Shown here piece by piece: positions 1 to 5,946 of a DNA stretch of 13,550 nucleotides. The stretch covers positions 1 through 13,550 of the forward strand of contig JAHFTP010000025.1 in the NCBI GenBank assembly GCA_023265495.1. The letters are read 5' to 3'. Under the pieces are notes generated by a model, which saw only the letters and a program-made list of their open reading frames with translations, did not search any database and was not told where the DNA came from. Origin of the DNA: Chlamydiota bacterium. GTDB taxonomy: Bacteria; Chlamydiota; Chlamydiia; Chlamydiales; Rhabdochlamydiaceae. Numbering within the stretch: position 1 is the stretch's first letter; each line of letters opens with the position of its first letter. The position numbers were made by a program, and so were the translations under genes.

Positions 1-105
1 GTTGCAACGTATCAAATGTTCAGAGAGCTGCCAAAGGAGCTGAAAAACGAGTTGCCATCCCCTGAGCAGATCGCGCTGTTGCTTGAACACATAGCTATGA
101 AGTAG
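1..105 (+). CDS. C-terminal end of an unidentified protein (5' part outside the window)
   Basis: An open frame enters from the left edge and ends at the TAG at 103-105, giving 34 residues ending in LLEHIAMK. The tail is charged and helix-prone, with a Leu/Glu-rich stretch. A strong hairpin with a T-tract follows the stop directly, as expected for the end of a transcription unit. I do not recognise the family from this fragment. The frame could be accidental, but an open run from the edge to a terminator makes a real gene end more likely than not. Confidence 0.45.
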   Translation, partial: VATYQMFRELPKELKNELPSPEQIALLLEHIAMK

Positions 106-137
106 AAAAAGTGCAGACACTGTCTGCACAAATTTTT
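106..137. terminator. Palindromic hairpin with A/T flanks, probable bidirectional terminator
   Basis: GTGCAGAC (111-118) pairs perfectly with GTCTGCAC (122-129) around a 3-nt loop. Five A residues lie before the stem and AAATTTTT after it. The hairpin sits immediately after the stop at 105 and fits a rho-independent terminator working in both directions. It ends only 4 nt before the GNAT start codon at 142, so that gene has no room for its own leader. A dyad operator is the alternative. Confidence 0.6.
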
Positions 138-141
138 CATT

Positions 142-552
142 ATGACAAGGACCATCAAAGTGAGTTCAAAAGAAAAGCTAAAAATAGTCGTCGATTACTC
201 TCCTAGTCAGGCTGATAATGACGTTGTAAGAGAAGGCATCATCGCATCTAATGAACACATAGTAGGAGAGAGAGATAAAGCATTTTCCATTTTTTTGAAA
301 AATGATTCAGGCAAAGTTTTCGGCGGAATACAAGCATTTCGGGATACAGAGTCTACCTACATTGACGTATTATGGGTGGAAGAGAGCCTCCAAAGACAAG
401 GGTATGGCACAAAACTCTTAGGTGCCGTAGAACGAGAAGCGATCGAAAACGGATGCATTAGCTGTGAATGGCATATTTTCAAAGTCGTCCAATCTCCAAA
501 TGCGCTCTCCTCCACTTTCAATTTGATTGCGGACATTTTCTGCCGTGCTTAA
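142..552 (+). pseudogene. GNAT-family N-acetyltransferase, 3' end lost
   Basis: GNAT enzymes transfer an acetyl group from acetyl-CoA to an amine. Residues 1-108 look like the first two thirds of a GNAT domain: beta strands around KVFGGIQAF and YIDVLWVEESL, then the acetyl-CoA-binding motif A (QRQGYGTKLL, of the Q/R-x-x-G-x-G/A type) and the following helix EREAIENGC. From about position 466 the family pattern stops. The normal end (the last beta strands, with a FYxKxGY-like motif) is replaced by residues decoded from the reverse strand of a neighbouring antitoxin remnant. The frame then runs by chance to the TAA at 550-552. No Shine-Dalgarno sequence precedes ATG 142; a terminator-like hairpin lies there instead. 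The product is unlikely to be active. A possible missing 3' end lies at 1611-1733. Confidence 0.7.
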
Positions 553-588
553 CGAAACGGATGTTGTTTTCTTATGTTTTTTCTTCAT
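418..588 (-). pseudogene. N-terminal remnant of an AbiEi/DUF6088-type antitoxin (type IV TA regulator)
   Basis: On the minus strand an ATG at 588 opens a 56-codon frame. Residues 14-43 contain STAENVRNQIESGGER and IWRLDDFENMPFTA. This resembles the winged-helix N-terminus of AbiEi-like antitoxins, where the 'MPFTA' segment is normally followed by a recognition helix (AVAQALSRL-like). Here the match stops at about 460, and the remaining 13 codons are antisense to the GNAT gene before a TAA at 418-420. Intact family members are about 200 residues, so over three quarters is missing, together with any AbiEii-type toxin partner. A TTGACA hexamer and a strong palindrome upstream (620-647) may be its old promoter/operator. 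The family call rests on recall of the motif pattern. Confidence 0.55.
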
Positions 589-619
589 AACTCTATGATG
601 CTATAAAGCAGCTTGTTTT

Positions 620-647
620 GTCAAGTTTTTTTGCTGTAAAACTTGAC
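620..647. repeat. Perfect 10-bp inverted repeat, candidate operator or terminator stem
   Basis: GTCAAGTTTT (620-629) and AAAACTTGAC (638-647) are exact reverse complements separated by 8 nt. Each arm carries a TTGAC core pointing outward: TTGACA on the minus strand toward the antitoxin remnant at 588, and TTGACG on the plus strand. It may have been an autoregulatory operator/promoter of the lost AbiEi-type gene, or a stem downstream of the degraded toxin gene. Confidence 0.55.
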
Positions 648-652
648 GTCCG

Positions 653-682
653 TGTAAGAAATGTTGATAGTATTTTCTTACA
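653..682. repeat. 9-bp inverted repeat next to the preceding palindrome
   Basis: TGTAAGAAA (653-661) and TTTCTTACA (674-682) are perfect reverse complements with a 12-nt spacer. The right arm overlaps the stop of the toxin remnant (678-680). No long T-run follows on either strand, so a classical terminator is not evident. With the 620-647 palindrome it makes a 63-bp stretch made mostly of dyads. Confidence 0.45.
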
Positions 683-764
683 AATCAAGTTGAGATAACG
701 TATGTCCTTTGCAGCCAAGCTTGTCATCTCTTTTAAATTGGCTGATTCTGATAGGTATAAGCAT
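678..764 (-). pseudogene. Truncated RelE/YafQ-like toxin remnant (28 codons)
   Basis: The ATG at 764 overlaps the antitoxin's TAA (764-766) in a TAATG arrangement, the usual coupling of antitoxin and toxin genes. The first 13 residues, MLIPIRISQFKRD, match the typical start of RelE/YafQ-type mRNA interferases (MLxPxRxxxFKRD). The frame then degenerates and stops after 28 codons, whereas intact toxins are about 90 residues and carry C-terminal catalytic His/Arg residues. No continuation is convincing in another frame. The sequence further on is occupied by the palindromes and the AbiEi-like remnant. Presumably inactive. The family assignment depends on a short segment plus the antitoxin context. 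Confidence 0.5.
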
Positions 765-1003
765 TAGATCCCAAGGTCGTCAAAAAGAGCATCGAGATTG
801 TCAAACTTTTTTAGATTTTTTCCAATCTTTGACTGCTTTAAAGCTTTTTCAGTAACTTTATTTAATTTTTTTTGCATGAAATCATCAACGCTCATTAAGA
901 CGAGCTGTTTCATGGAAACATCCATCAAAGAGGCCGCCATCTTCAGCCTTTTATGATCGGAGGCAGGAAGATCGATGGTAAGACGGGCAATTCTATGGCT
1001 CAT
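764..1003 (-). CDS. Ribbon-helix-helix antitoxin of a RelE/ParE-type toxin-antitoxin pair
   Basis: This 79-residue protein starts with the beta strand and helices of a ribbon-helix-helix DNA-binding domain (RIARLTIDLPASDHKRLK, then a helix through SMKQLVLMSVDDFM). Its charged C-terminus ends FDNLDALFDDLGI, the kind of tail that wraps and neutralises a RelE/ParE-fold toxin. RHH antitoxins dimerise, bind their own promoter and repress the operon. The ATG at 1003 is supported by AAGGAG at 1011-1016 on the minus strand, 7 nt away, and by an AT-rich -10-like CATAAT further upstream. The overlapping toxin gene is broken, so this looks like an orphan antitoxin. It might still repress in trans or protect against a related toxin elsewhere. 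Fold confidence is good; the exact subfamily is uncertain. Confidence 0.7.
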   Translation of the reverse strand: MSHRIARLTIDLPASDHKRLKMAASLMDVSMKQLVLMSVDDFMQKKLNKVTEKALKQSKIGKNLKKFDNLDALFDDLGI

Positions 1004-1163
1004 ATATAGACTCCTTCTGTTTCTGCATTATGCTATAAAATACGGAAATAAAGAAATGTGTAAGGAATTATTTATATATTTAGCGGCAAGTCACATCAGA
1101 AGAGTGCCGTAAATCTAACGGAGCAGGCAATTTCTCGGCCTTGCAATGGATTACCTTCAATTA

Positions 1164-1199
1164 CCAAGATTTCCTAGAAATAATCCGTCTTTCCCTATA
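1164..1199 (+). repeat. Copy A of a 36-bp imperfect direct repeat
   Basis: The segment beginning CCAAGAT and ending CCCTATA matches 2911-2946 at 30 of 36 positions in the same orientation, including a 13-base identical core CTAGAAATAATCC. The two copies flank the tRNA-Phe fragment, the GrpB/GNAT chimera, the beta-lactamase and the DUF1653 gene. No coding role is visible. Confidence 0.6.
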
Positions 1200-1263
1200 C
1201 ACTCGGGCAAGATTGGTTGATTTAAGGGGACCCAGGGCAATGTATGGAAGTGTCGTCTTCGGG

Positions 1264-1305
1264 CTGAAAATCCTTGTGTCGCTGGTTCGATTTCAGTTCT
1301 GGCCA
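1264..1305 (+). pseudogene. 3' fragment of a tRNA-Phe(GAA) gene
   Basis: The segment starts with the 7-nt anticodon loop CTGAAAA (anticodon GAA, 1266-1268). It continues through the 3' anticodon strand TCCTT, the 5-nt variable loop GTGTC, and a T-arm GCTGG-TTCGATT-TCAGT (closed by two G-T wobbles). It ends in acceptor strand TCTGGCC plus A at 1305. The 5' half is absent: no AAGGA strand precedes the loop and no D-arm or GGCCAGA acceptor strand is found upstream, so no functional tRNA can form. Such 3' tRNA pieces are typical products of tRNA-targeted integration, where an element carries a copy of the tRNA 3' end. Confidence 0.65.
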
Positions 1306-1443
1306 CATTCTTTCTTACCATAGCGCTAGTTTTCCTTAAATCACCCCAACATGGTCATCAGAAATAGTTTTGCTGATCGTTTTGGAGTGTCGATTCCGTT
1401 GGATTTACGGTAAAAACGGATTGGTTAGGCAATTAGGCAGAAT

Positions 1444-1610
1444 ATGAAAAAATACGTTTTCAAACCGTACGGCAAGATTTTCCCTGAGCTTTTTCTCAAA
1501 GAAAAGGAAAGAATCTCAGGTTCTTTGGGGGCGGGTGCAGTGATTGAACACGTAGGTAGTACCGCTGTTCCAGGTTTAGGTGGTAATGGGATTATCGATA
1601 TCGCCATCCA
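1444..1610 (+). pseudogene. GrpB/UPF0157-family protein, N-terminal fragment
   Basis: Residues 1-55 match the start of the GrpB (UPF0157) family, a nucleotidyltransferase-fold group of uncertain substrate. Visible landmarks are KKYVFKPYGKIFPELFLKEK, IEHVGSTAVPGLGG and GIIDIAI. Intact proteins are about 170 residues or more. At about 1609-1611 the family match ends inside a strand of the fold, and the frame continues to a TAA at 1717-1719 with 36 unrelated residues (open frame 1444-1719). Those bases in another frame encode the end of a GNAT acetyltransferase. The upstream sequence has only a weak AGGCAG ribosome-binding site. The fragment is probably non-functional, a product of an illegitimate join. 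Confidence 0.65.
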
Positions 1611-1733
1611 TATCTCAATACCATGGATTGGAAAGCACTTCCATTCTATCAAAAGCTCGGGTATTCTACCGAATTCATTCGAGAAGGTTATGAGAAAAAC
1701 TCAAAGATGTTCATCTTAAGGAAAAGTCTATGA
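1611..1733 (+). pseudogene. C-terminal fragment of a GNAT acetyltransferase gene
   Basis: In the frame that ends at TGA 1731-1733, 40 codons read as the end of a GNAT enzyme: YLNTMDWKALPFYQKLGY, then STEFIREGYEKNSKMFIL and RKSL. The FYxKxGY motif followed by a final strand and a basic tail is the usual C-terminus of these enzymes. It lies out of frame with the GrpB fragment fused to its left. Its length and position in the fold are what the truncated GNAT gene at 142 lacks (108 + 40 = 148 residues). Its TGA overlaps the beta-lactamase ATG at 1730. There is no start signal of its own. Confidence 0.55.
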
Positions 1734-2545
1734 AAATGCATTGTCGATTATTTTCAACATTCATCATTTTGGGTTTTGTTCTTTCCTCATTTATCCATGC
1801 TTTTGCTGCAGAAGAAAATTTTCTTCTTATCAACGGCATTACAGATGAAATAGTCACCGAATTAGGTCCTAATATTCATAAACAAATAAGCCCATGTTCT
1901 ACTTTCAAGATTCCTTTGAGCTTGATGGGGTATGATGCGGCAGTGTTAAAAGATGAAACAAATCCAATCTGGGATTTTCGAGAAGGGTATGATGATGGGC
2001 TTATATCTTGGAGGGCTCCCCAATCTCCCCTATCTTGGATGAAATACTCCTGTGTTTGGTATTCCAAAGTCTTAAGCATGGAATTAGGGCTAAGAAAGAT
2101 TCAAAACTATTTAATTTCTATTGACTATGGTAATCAGGATGCATCTGGAGGATTGGCTGATCCAGGACCTTTAAATCCTTTCTGGATAAACTCTTCCATT
2201 GAGATCTCTCCAAAAGAGCAAGTAGACTTCCTCCAAAAAATGATTCGGGCTCAGCTTCCTATTTCATCTAGAGCGATTCAAATAACAAGAGCGATTCTGT
2301 TTAAAGAGGAATTGCCAGAAGGATGGAAACTGTTTGGAAAAACAGGATGGAGTGGTTCCGACATTGCCAAGGATGGTAAAACTTTAGAACATAGTTGGTT
2401 TGTGGGGTGGATAGAAAAAAATGATAGCTTTTATCCATTTGCTTACCTCATCCGTGACAAGAAAATAAATCTCGATCAACGAATCCCAAGAGTCAAACAG
2501 CTACTAATGCAATCTAACGTAATGCTCGAGCTTGCACACGAATGA
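1730..2545 (+). CDS. Class D (OXA-type) beta-lactamase
   Basis: This 271-residue serine beta-lactamase hydrolyses beta-lactam antibiotics in the periplasm. A signal peptide covers residues 1 to about 27 (hydrophobic core IILGFVLSSFIHAFA). Class D motifs occur in order at normal spacing: STFK at 57-60 (nucleophile Ser57, Lys60 carboxylated in relatives), SCV at 107-109 (the S-x-V motif), YGN at 133-135 and KTG at 204-206, followed by SWFVGW. Length is typical. The start at 1730 has AAGGA at 1718-1722; ATG 1736 is an alternative. The neighbours are the GNAT relic on its left and a DUF1653 gene overlapping its stop. No IS with its own transposase is adjacent. The motifs favour a true hydrolase over a BlaR/MecR-type sensor, because no transmembrane regulatory domain is present. 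Confidence 0.9.
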   Translation: MKMHCRLFSTFIILGFVLSSFIHAFAAEENFLLINGITDEIVTELGPNIHKQISPCSTFKIPLSLMGYDAAVLKDETNPIWDFREGYDDGLISWRAPQSPLSWMKYSCVWYSKVLSMELGLRKIQNYLISIDYGNQDASGGLADPGPLNPFWINSSIEISPKEQVDFLQKMIRAQLPISSRAIQITRAILFKEELPEGWKLFGKTGWSGSDIAKDGKTLEHSWFVGWIEKNDSFYPFAYLIRDKKINLDQRIPRVKQLLMQSNVMLELAHE

Positions 2546-2793
2546 ACAAAAAAACTTTACCTTCTTTTTCTGCTCTAGCCCAATCAATCATAGTTGGCAG
2601 TCTTTATGAGCATTACAAAGGTTTTCGTTACAAGATCATTGGAGTAGCCCGTCATAGCGAAACGTTGGAAGAACTGGTTGTCTACCAAGCTCTGTATGGA
2701 GAAGGCGGTATATGGGTCCGTCCACTAGCCATGTTTCTAGAAAATATTGTGATCAATGGACAATCGCAGCCCAGATTCAAACTAGTTCAATAG
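2542..2793 (+). CDS. DUF1653 domain protein
   Basis: This 83-residue protein carries the DUF1653 pattern: GSLYEHYKGFRYKIIGVARH, then SETLEELVVYQALYGEGG and IWVRPLAMFLE. The family is small, soluble and of unknown biochemical role. Its ATG overlaps the beta-lactamase stop in ATGA (2542-2545), so the two genes are almost certainly cotranscribed and translationally coupled. The ~20-residue extension before the conserved core is longer than I would expect. After the stop at 2791-2793 there is no clear terminator. Family assignment is confident; function is unknown. Confidence 0.85.
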   Translation: MNKKTLPSFSALAQSIIVGSLYEHYKGFRYKIIGVARHSETLEELVVYQALYGEGGIWVRPLAMFLENIVINGQSQPRFKLVQ

Positions 2794-2910
2794 TGCTTAT
2801 TGTGCTTCAAAAGCAGCCCTCATTGGAATCATTGGTTTAAAAAAATGCCGTAATAGGAAATTTCCCAACCTTGAAGTGATGGATACATAATAGTAAATGT
2901 AATCTTGTTT

Positions 2911-2946
2911 CCAAGATTGTCTAGAAATAATCCAATTGTCCCTATA
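2911..2946 (+). repeat. Copy B of the 36-bp imperfect direct repeat
   Basis: It matches 1164-1199 at 30 of 36 bases in direct orientation. In this copy the left end also forms a short hairpin, AATCTTG (2901-2907) with CAAGATT (2912-2918). The surrounding gap 2794-3024 has no gene, only this repeat and the AGGTG-type ribosome-binding site of the following protease gene. Confidence 0.6.
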
Positions 2947-3024
2947 AGCTTTGTTGCGGCGGGCCTATTTTCTGTTGAGCTCTCTTCTTTAAATAATGGA
3001 CGAAAAAAATAATGAGGTGCGGTT

Positions 3025-5811
3025 ATGAGAAATAAGACATGGTGGTCAAAATCAATAATTATCTCTTATTTTCTCTTAGCCAGTACTCTTGGTGTTTTTT
3101 GTGAAGGGAGCGTCTTTGTAAAAGGAAAAGAGTTGCCTCCTGTAGAGATCTTAAGACAAGAGGAGGGGGATTCGTATACAAAAAGAAAGGTAGCCCATGT
3201 CGCATTAGCCAATGGACTGCAAGTCTTTCTCATCTCTGATCCGGAGTGTGAGGAGTCGGCGGCAGGACTCTGCGTGCGTGTGGGTTCTTGGAATGATACG
3301 CCGGATTATCCGGGCCTTGCTCATTTTGTGGAGCATTTGCTCTTTATGGGAACGAAGGCCTTTCCCGGGGAAGAAGAATTTTCTCAATTTATTTCTGATC
3401 GCGGAGGAGAGTACAATGCATACACGATGCATGATCGAACCGTGTATGGATTTTCTGTTGCACATGGATCTTTTAAGAGTGCCTTGAACCGATTTTCTCA
3501 TTTCTTTCTCGATCCTCTCTTTTCTTCTTCTGCTATTGAAAGGGAAAAACATGCTGTGCATCACGAATTTGAAGATAACATAGAAAATGAGTCCATAAGA
3601 ATTTGGAGGATCATTAAGGAAACGGGCAACCCCACTCACCCCAATGCTGTTTTTTCTTGTGGAAATCTTTCTTCTCTACATGAGGTGACAAGACAGCAGG
3701 TTTTATCTTGGTATGACCAGTACTATACAGCACAAAATATGGTGCTTGTGCTTGTTTCAAAAGGTAGCATAGAAGAGCAGATCGATTTGGCAGCAGGATA
3801 TTTTTCCCAGATAAAACCGGGAAAAAAAGAAAGCAAGGTCTTTTCGGAGCCGCTTACTACAGCTAAGCAGCAGGGGCATGTGTGTTATATAAAGCCGGCG
3901 CTAAGAGCTAGGTTTTTACGTGTCCTGTGGGAGTTGCCGGTAGATCGAAAACCTGCAGAGGCTCTTCATGTAGCACAGGCGATGCAAGAGGCCCTTGATC
4001 ACAGTCAAAAGCACAGCTTGGAAAGGGCGCTATCGGGAGAAGGGTGGTCCTATGAGTGTGATGTGAGCTTATGGATGCCAGATATATCCCATTTGCTTTT
4101 TGCGGTGGATGTTGAGCTCACTCCGAGTGGCCTGCAAGAAATCGATGCAGTTATTCTCAGAATCAATGAGGCGCTGAAAAGGTTAAAACAAGAAAAAATC
4201 TCCCAGATCTTCTACGAAGATCTAGAGAGCTATATGAGGCGCAGTACTTTTTGGGATAGTCCCTTTTTTTTAGCTACGGATCTAGCAGAAGATCTTTTAG
4301 ACGATTCATCACTTGTATTTACCAAAGACCCAAGAGATCTGTCCTATTGTAGCGAGCTCTTTGATGTGTTCATCGAGCAGATGACTCCTGCTAGAGGTGT
4401 CTATTTCGTTGTGGCGGACCCTAAAGAAACGGGAGTGGTCTATTCTTCGTTGGAAAGATGGATGAAGTCAGAGTATACCGTAAGGCAAATTGCGCAAGAA
4501 AAAATCGACAGCTGGTCTATGGCCGAGATCAATCCGTACATTCAACTTAAGGCTCCTTCTCAAGAAGAATCTCCCTCTAGAGAGTATAATTGTGATGATG
4601 ATGAGAGAAATGAGCCGGAGCTCATCATAGAAGAAGAGTTGGGAAAGCTATATCGGTTAGAAGATCAAGAAAAAAGTAGCTTGCGTCTTAATCTCTTTAG
4701 CCCCTCTATCAGTACTTCGCCAAAGAATGCCGCTTTGACCTCTTTGCATAGAGAGGTTTTGCAAGACGAGTGTAGTAACCGTTTGGGTAAGAAAATCAGA
4801 ATGTGCTTTCTGGAAGAGGAAGATGGTATTTTTGAAATATTTATATCTTCTGCAAAGGAAGATTTTACCCATTGCGTATATGGGTGGATTGCCACATTGC
4901 AAGAAGCTTTCTGCACGAAAGAGCGTTTTTTGCAGTGGCAAGATCGATGGCAGAAAGAAGAAATTTGTGAGCCTGAACCTTTGCAATATGCCTATCTTTC
5001 CTTAGAGAAAATTCTCTCTCCTACCTTCTATCCCAGATATGAGCTGCAAAAAGTCATAAAAGATGTCACATATGAGGATTATCTAGAGTTTGTGAGTCAT
5101 TTCTTAGATCAACTATATTTGGAAATAACGATTGCAGGAAGTTATGAAAAAGAGGAGATGCAAGAGTATTGGGATATAATAAAAGCTCAGCTAGGCGCAA
5201 GGCCTTATTCACAAGAAGAAAGAACAGCTCTGCTATCTTCACATATCCAAGAGCAATATCCTTATATAGCTTCAAAGGATGTGCAACGGAACTCGAGCGC
5301 CTCTCTTTTGATGATCGATCTAGGAAGCTATTCTTCCATGAACCGCATCAAACAGTGGATAGTGAATGCTTTAGTGGAACAAGCTTTTTTTGAAGAGCTG
5401 AGAACAAAGCAGCAAACAGCCTACACGCTTTCTAGCTGGGATGAAGTGAGGGACGACCATTTACTTCAATATTTTGGACTGCAGTCGAGTACTTACGGGG
5501 CAGAAGAATTACTTCGTAGAACAGAGCAGTTCTTACAAGGGTTTATAGAAGAGAAAAATCCCTATGCTCTCCTTAAAAGATTTGCAACAATTAGACACAC
5601 CCTAATGGAGGTTGTGGAAAAAGAGAATGCAGATGAAGGAGAGGAAGAAGAAGCAAAACAGCAAATTCTTTCGATTTTAGAGGGGATTTCCTTTGATGAG
5701 ATCAAGGAGATGATGAGTGAGGCCTTTTCTAAAGTGAATGATAAAAGAGCGGCTATTCTTATAAAAGGGCAGGCGGAGCAGAGTTCCTTTTCTCTGGCGG
5801 AAAATTTTTAA
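3025..5811 (+). CDS. Insulinase/pitrilysin-family (M16) zinc metalloprotease, secreted
   Basis: A 928-residue protein of the size of bacterial protease III and insulin-degrading enzyme, which are clamshells of four homologous domains that cut short peptides. Residues 1 to about 27 form a signal sequence (basic start, then IIISYFLLASTLGVF), so it should act in the periplasm. The inverted zinc motif HFVEH is at 100-104, with the expected third ligand Glu181 in EREKHAVHHEFEDN, 77 residues beyond His104 as in human IDE. The catalytic N-domain spans roughly 55-260. The remaining three domains lack zinc motifs, as expected. GAGGTG at 3014-3019 supports the start. C. trachomatis has a homologous insulinase-type protein, so this is probably core. 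It appears monocistronic. Confidence 0.9.
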   Translation: MRNKTWWSKSIIISYFLLASTLGVFCEGSVFVKGKELPPVEILRQEEGDSYTKRKVAHVALANGLQVFLISDPECEESAAGLCVRVGSWNDTPDYPGLAHFVEHLLFMGTKAFPGEEEFSQFISDRGGEYNAYTMHDRTVYGFSVAHGSFKSALNRFSHFFLDPLFSSSAIEREKHAVHHEFEDNIENESIRIWRIIKETGNPTHPNAVFSCGNLSSLHEVTRQQVLSWYDQYYTAQNMVLVLVSKGSIEEQIDLAAGYFSQIKPGKKESKVFSEPLTTAKQQGHVCYIKPALRARFLRVLWELPVDRKPAEALHVAQAMQEALDHSQKHSLERALSGEGWSYECDVSLWMPDISHLLFAVDVELTPSGLQEIDAVILRINEALKRLKQEKISQIFYEDLESYMRRSTFWDSPFFLATDLAEDLLDDSSLVFTKDPRDLSYCSELFDVFIEQMTPARGVYFVVADPKETGVVYSSLERWMKSEYTVRQIAQEKIDSWSMAEINPYIQLKAPSQEESPSREYNCDDDERNEPELIIEEELGKLYRLEDQEKSSLRLNLFSPSISTSPKNAALTSLHREVLQDECSNRLGKKIRMCFLEEEDGIFEIFISSAKEDFTHCVYGWIATLQEAFCTKERFLQWQDRWQKEEICEPEPLQYAYLSLEKILSPTFYPRYELQKVIKDVTYEDYLEFVSHFLDQLYLEITIAGSYEKEEMQEYWDIIKAQLGARPYSQEERTALLSSHIQEQYPYIASKDVQRNSSASLLMIDLGSYSSMNRIKQWIVNALVEQAFFEELRTKQQTAYTLSSWDEVRDDHLLQYFGLQSSTYGAEELLRRTEQFLQGFIEEKNPYALLKRFATIRHTLMEVVEKENADEGEEEEAKQQILSILEGISFDEIKEMMSEAFSKVNDKRAAILIKGQAEQSSFSLAENF

Positions 5812-5882
5812 TGTTTTTTATCTAATTTAAATTTTAACTTCCATTTGCTATCTTGCAATAAGAGAACTCTGCACAGCTTTTT

Positions 5883-5905
5883 ATTCTAGATCTAAGGGCT
5901 AGAAT
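5883..5905. repeat. 7-bp inverted repeat between the protease and symporter genes
   Basis: ATTCTAG (5883-5889) and CTAGAAT (5899-5905) are perfect complements with a 9-nt loop. The stem is preceded by CTTTTT and followed by only a weak TT. It could be a poor terminator for the protease gene or a binding site in the symporter leader. Nothing else is evident in the 135-bp gap. Confidence 0.35.
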
Positions 5906-5946
5906 TTGCTAAACTGCCCCCAAATTATTACAGAATTTAGGTGCTA

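Larger units (their letters stand above)
1004..1443. other. 440-bp gene-poor scar between the antitoxin and the GrpB-like fragment
   Basis: No convincing protein gene is visible. From left to right the stretch holds the antitoxin ribosome-binding site and promoter region (1004-1060), an imperfect hairpin with ATTTA-g-CGGCA (1078-1088) against TGCCGTAAAT (1105-1114), copy A of a 36-bp dispersed repeat (1164-1199), and a 3' tRNA-Phe fragment (1264-1305). A 60-codon plus-strand frame at 1141-1323 runs through the tRNA fragment and is considered spurious. Confidence 0.6.

Noticed and set aside
1141..1323. 60-codon plus-strand open frame across the repeat and the tRNA-Phe fragment
   Set aside because: It translates tRNA-derived sequence (the LKILVSLVRF stretch is the tRNA-Phe anticodon and T-arm), has no ribosome-binding site and no protein-like features.
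3205..3639. 144-codon minus-strand frame inside the M16 protease gene
   Set aside because: It is antisense to the catalytic domain of a clearly coding gene, with biased composition and no domain.
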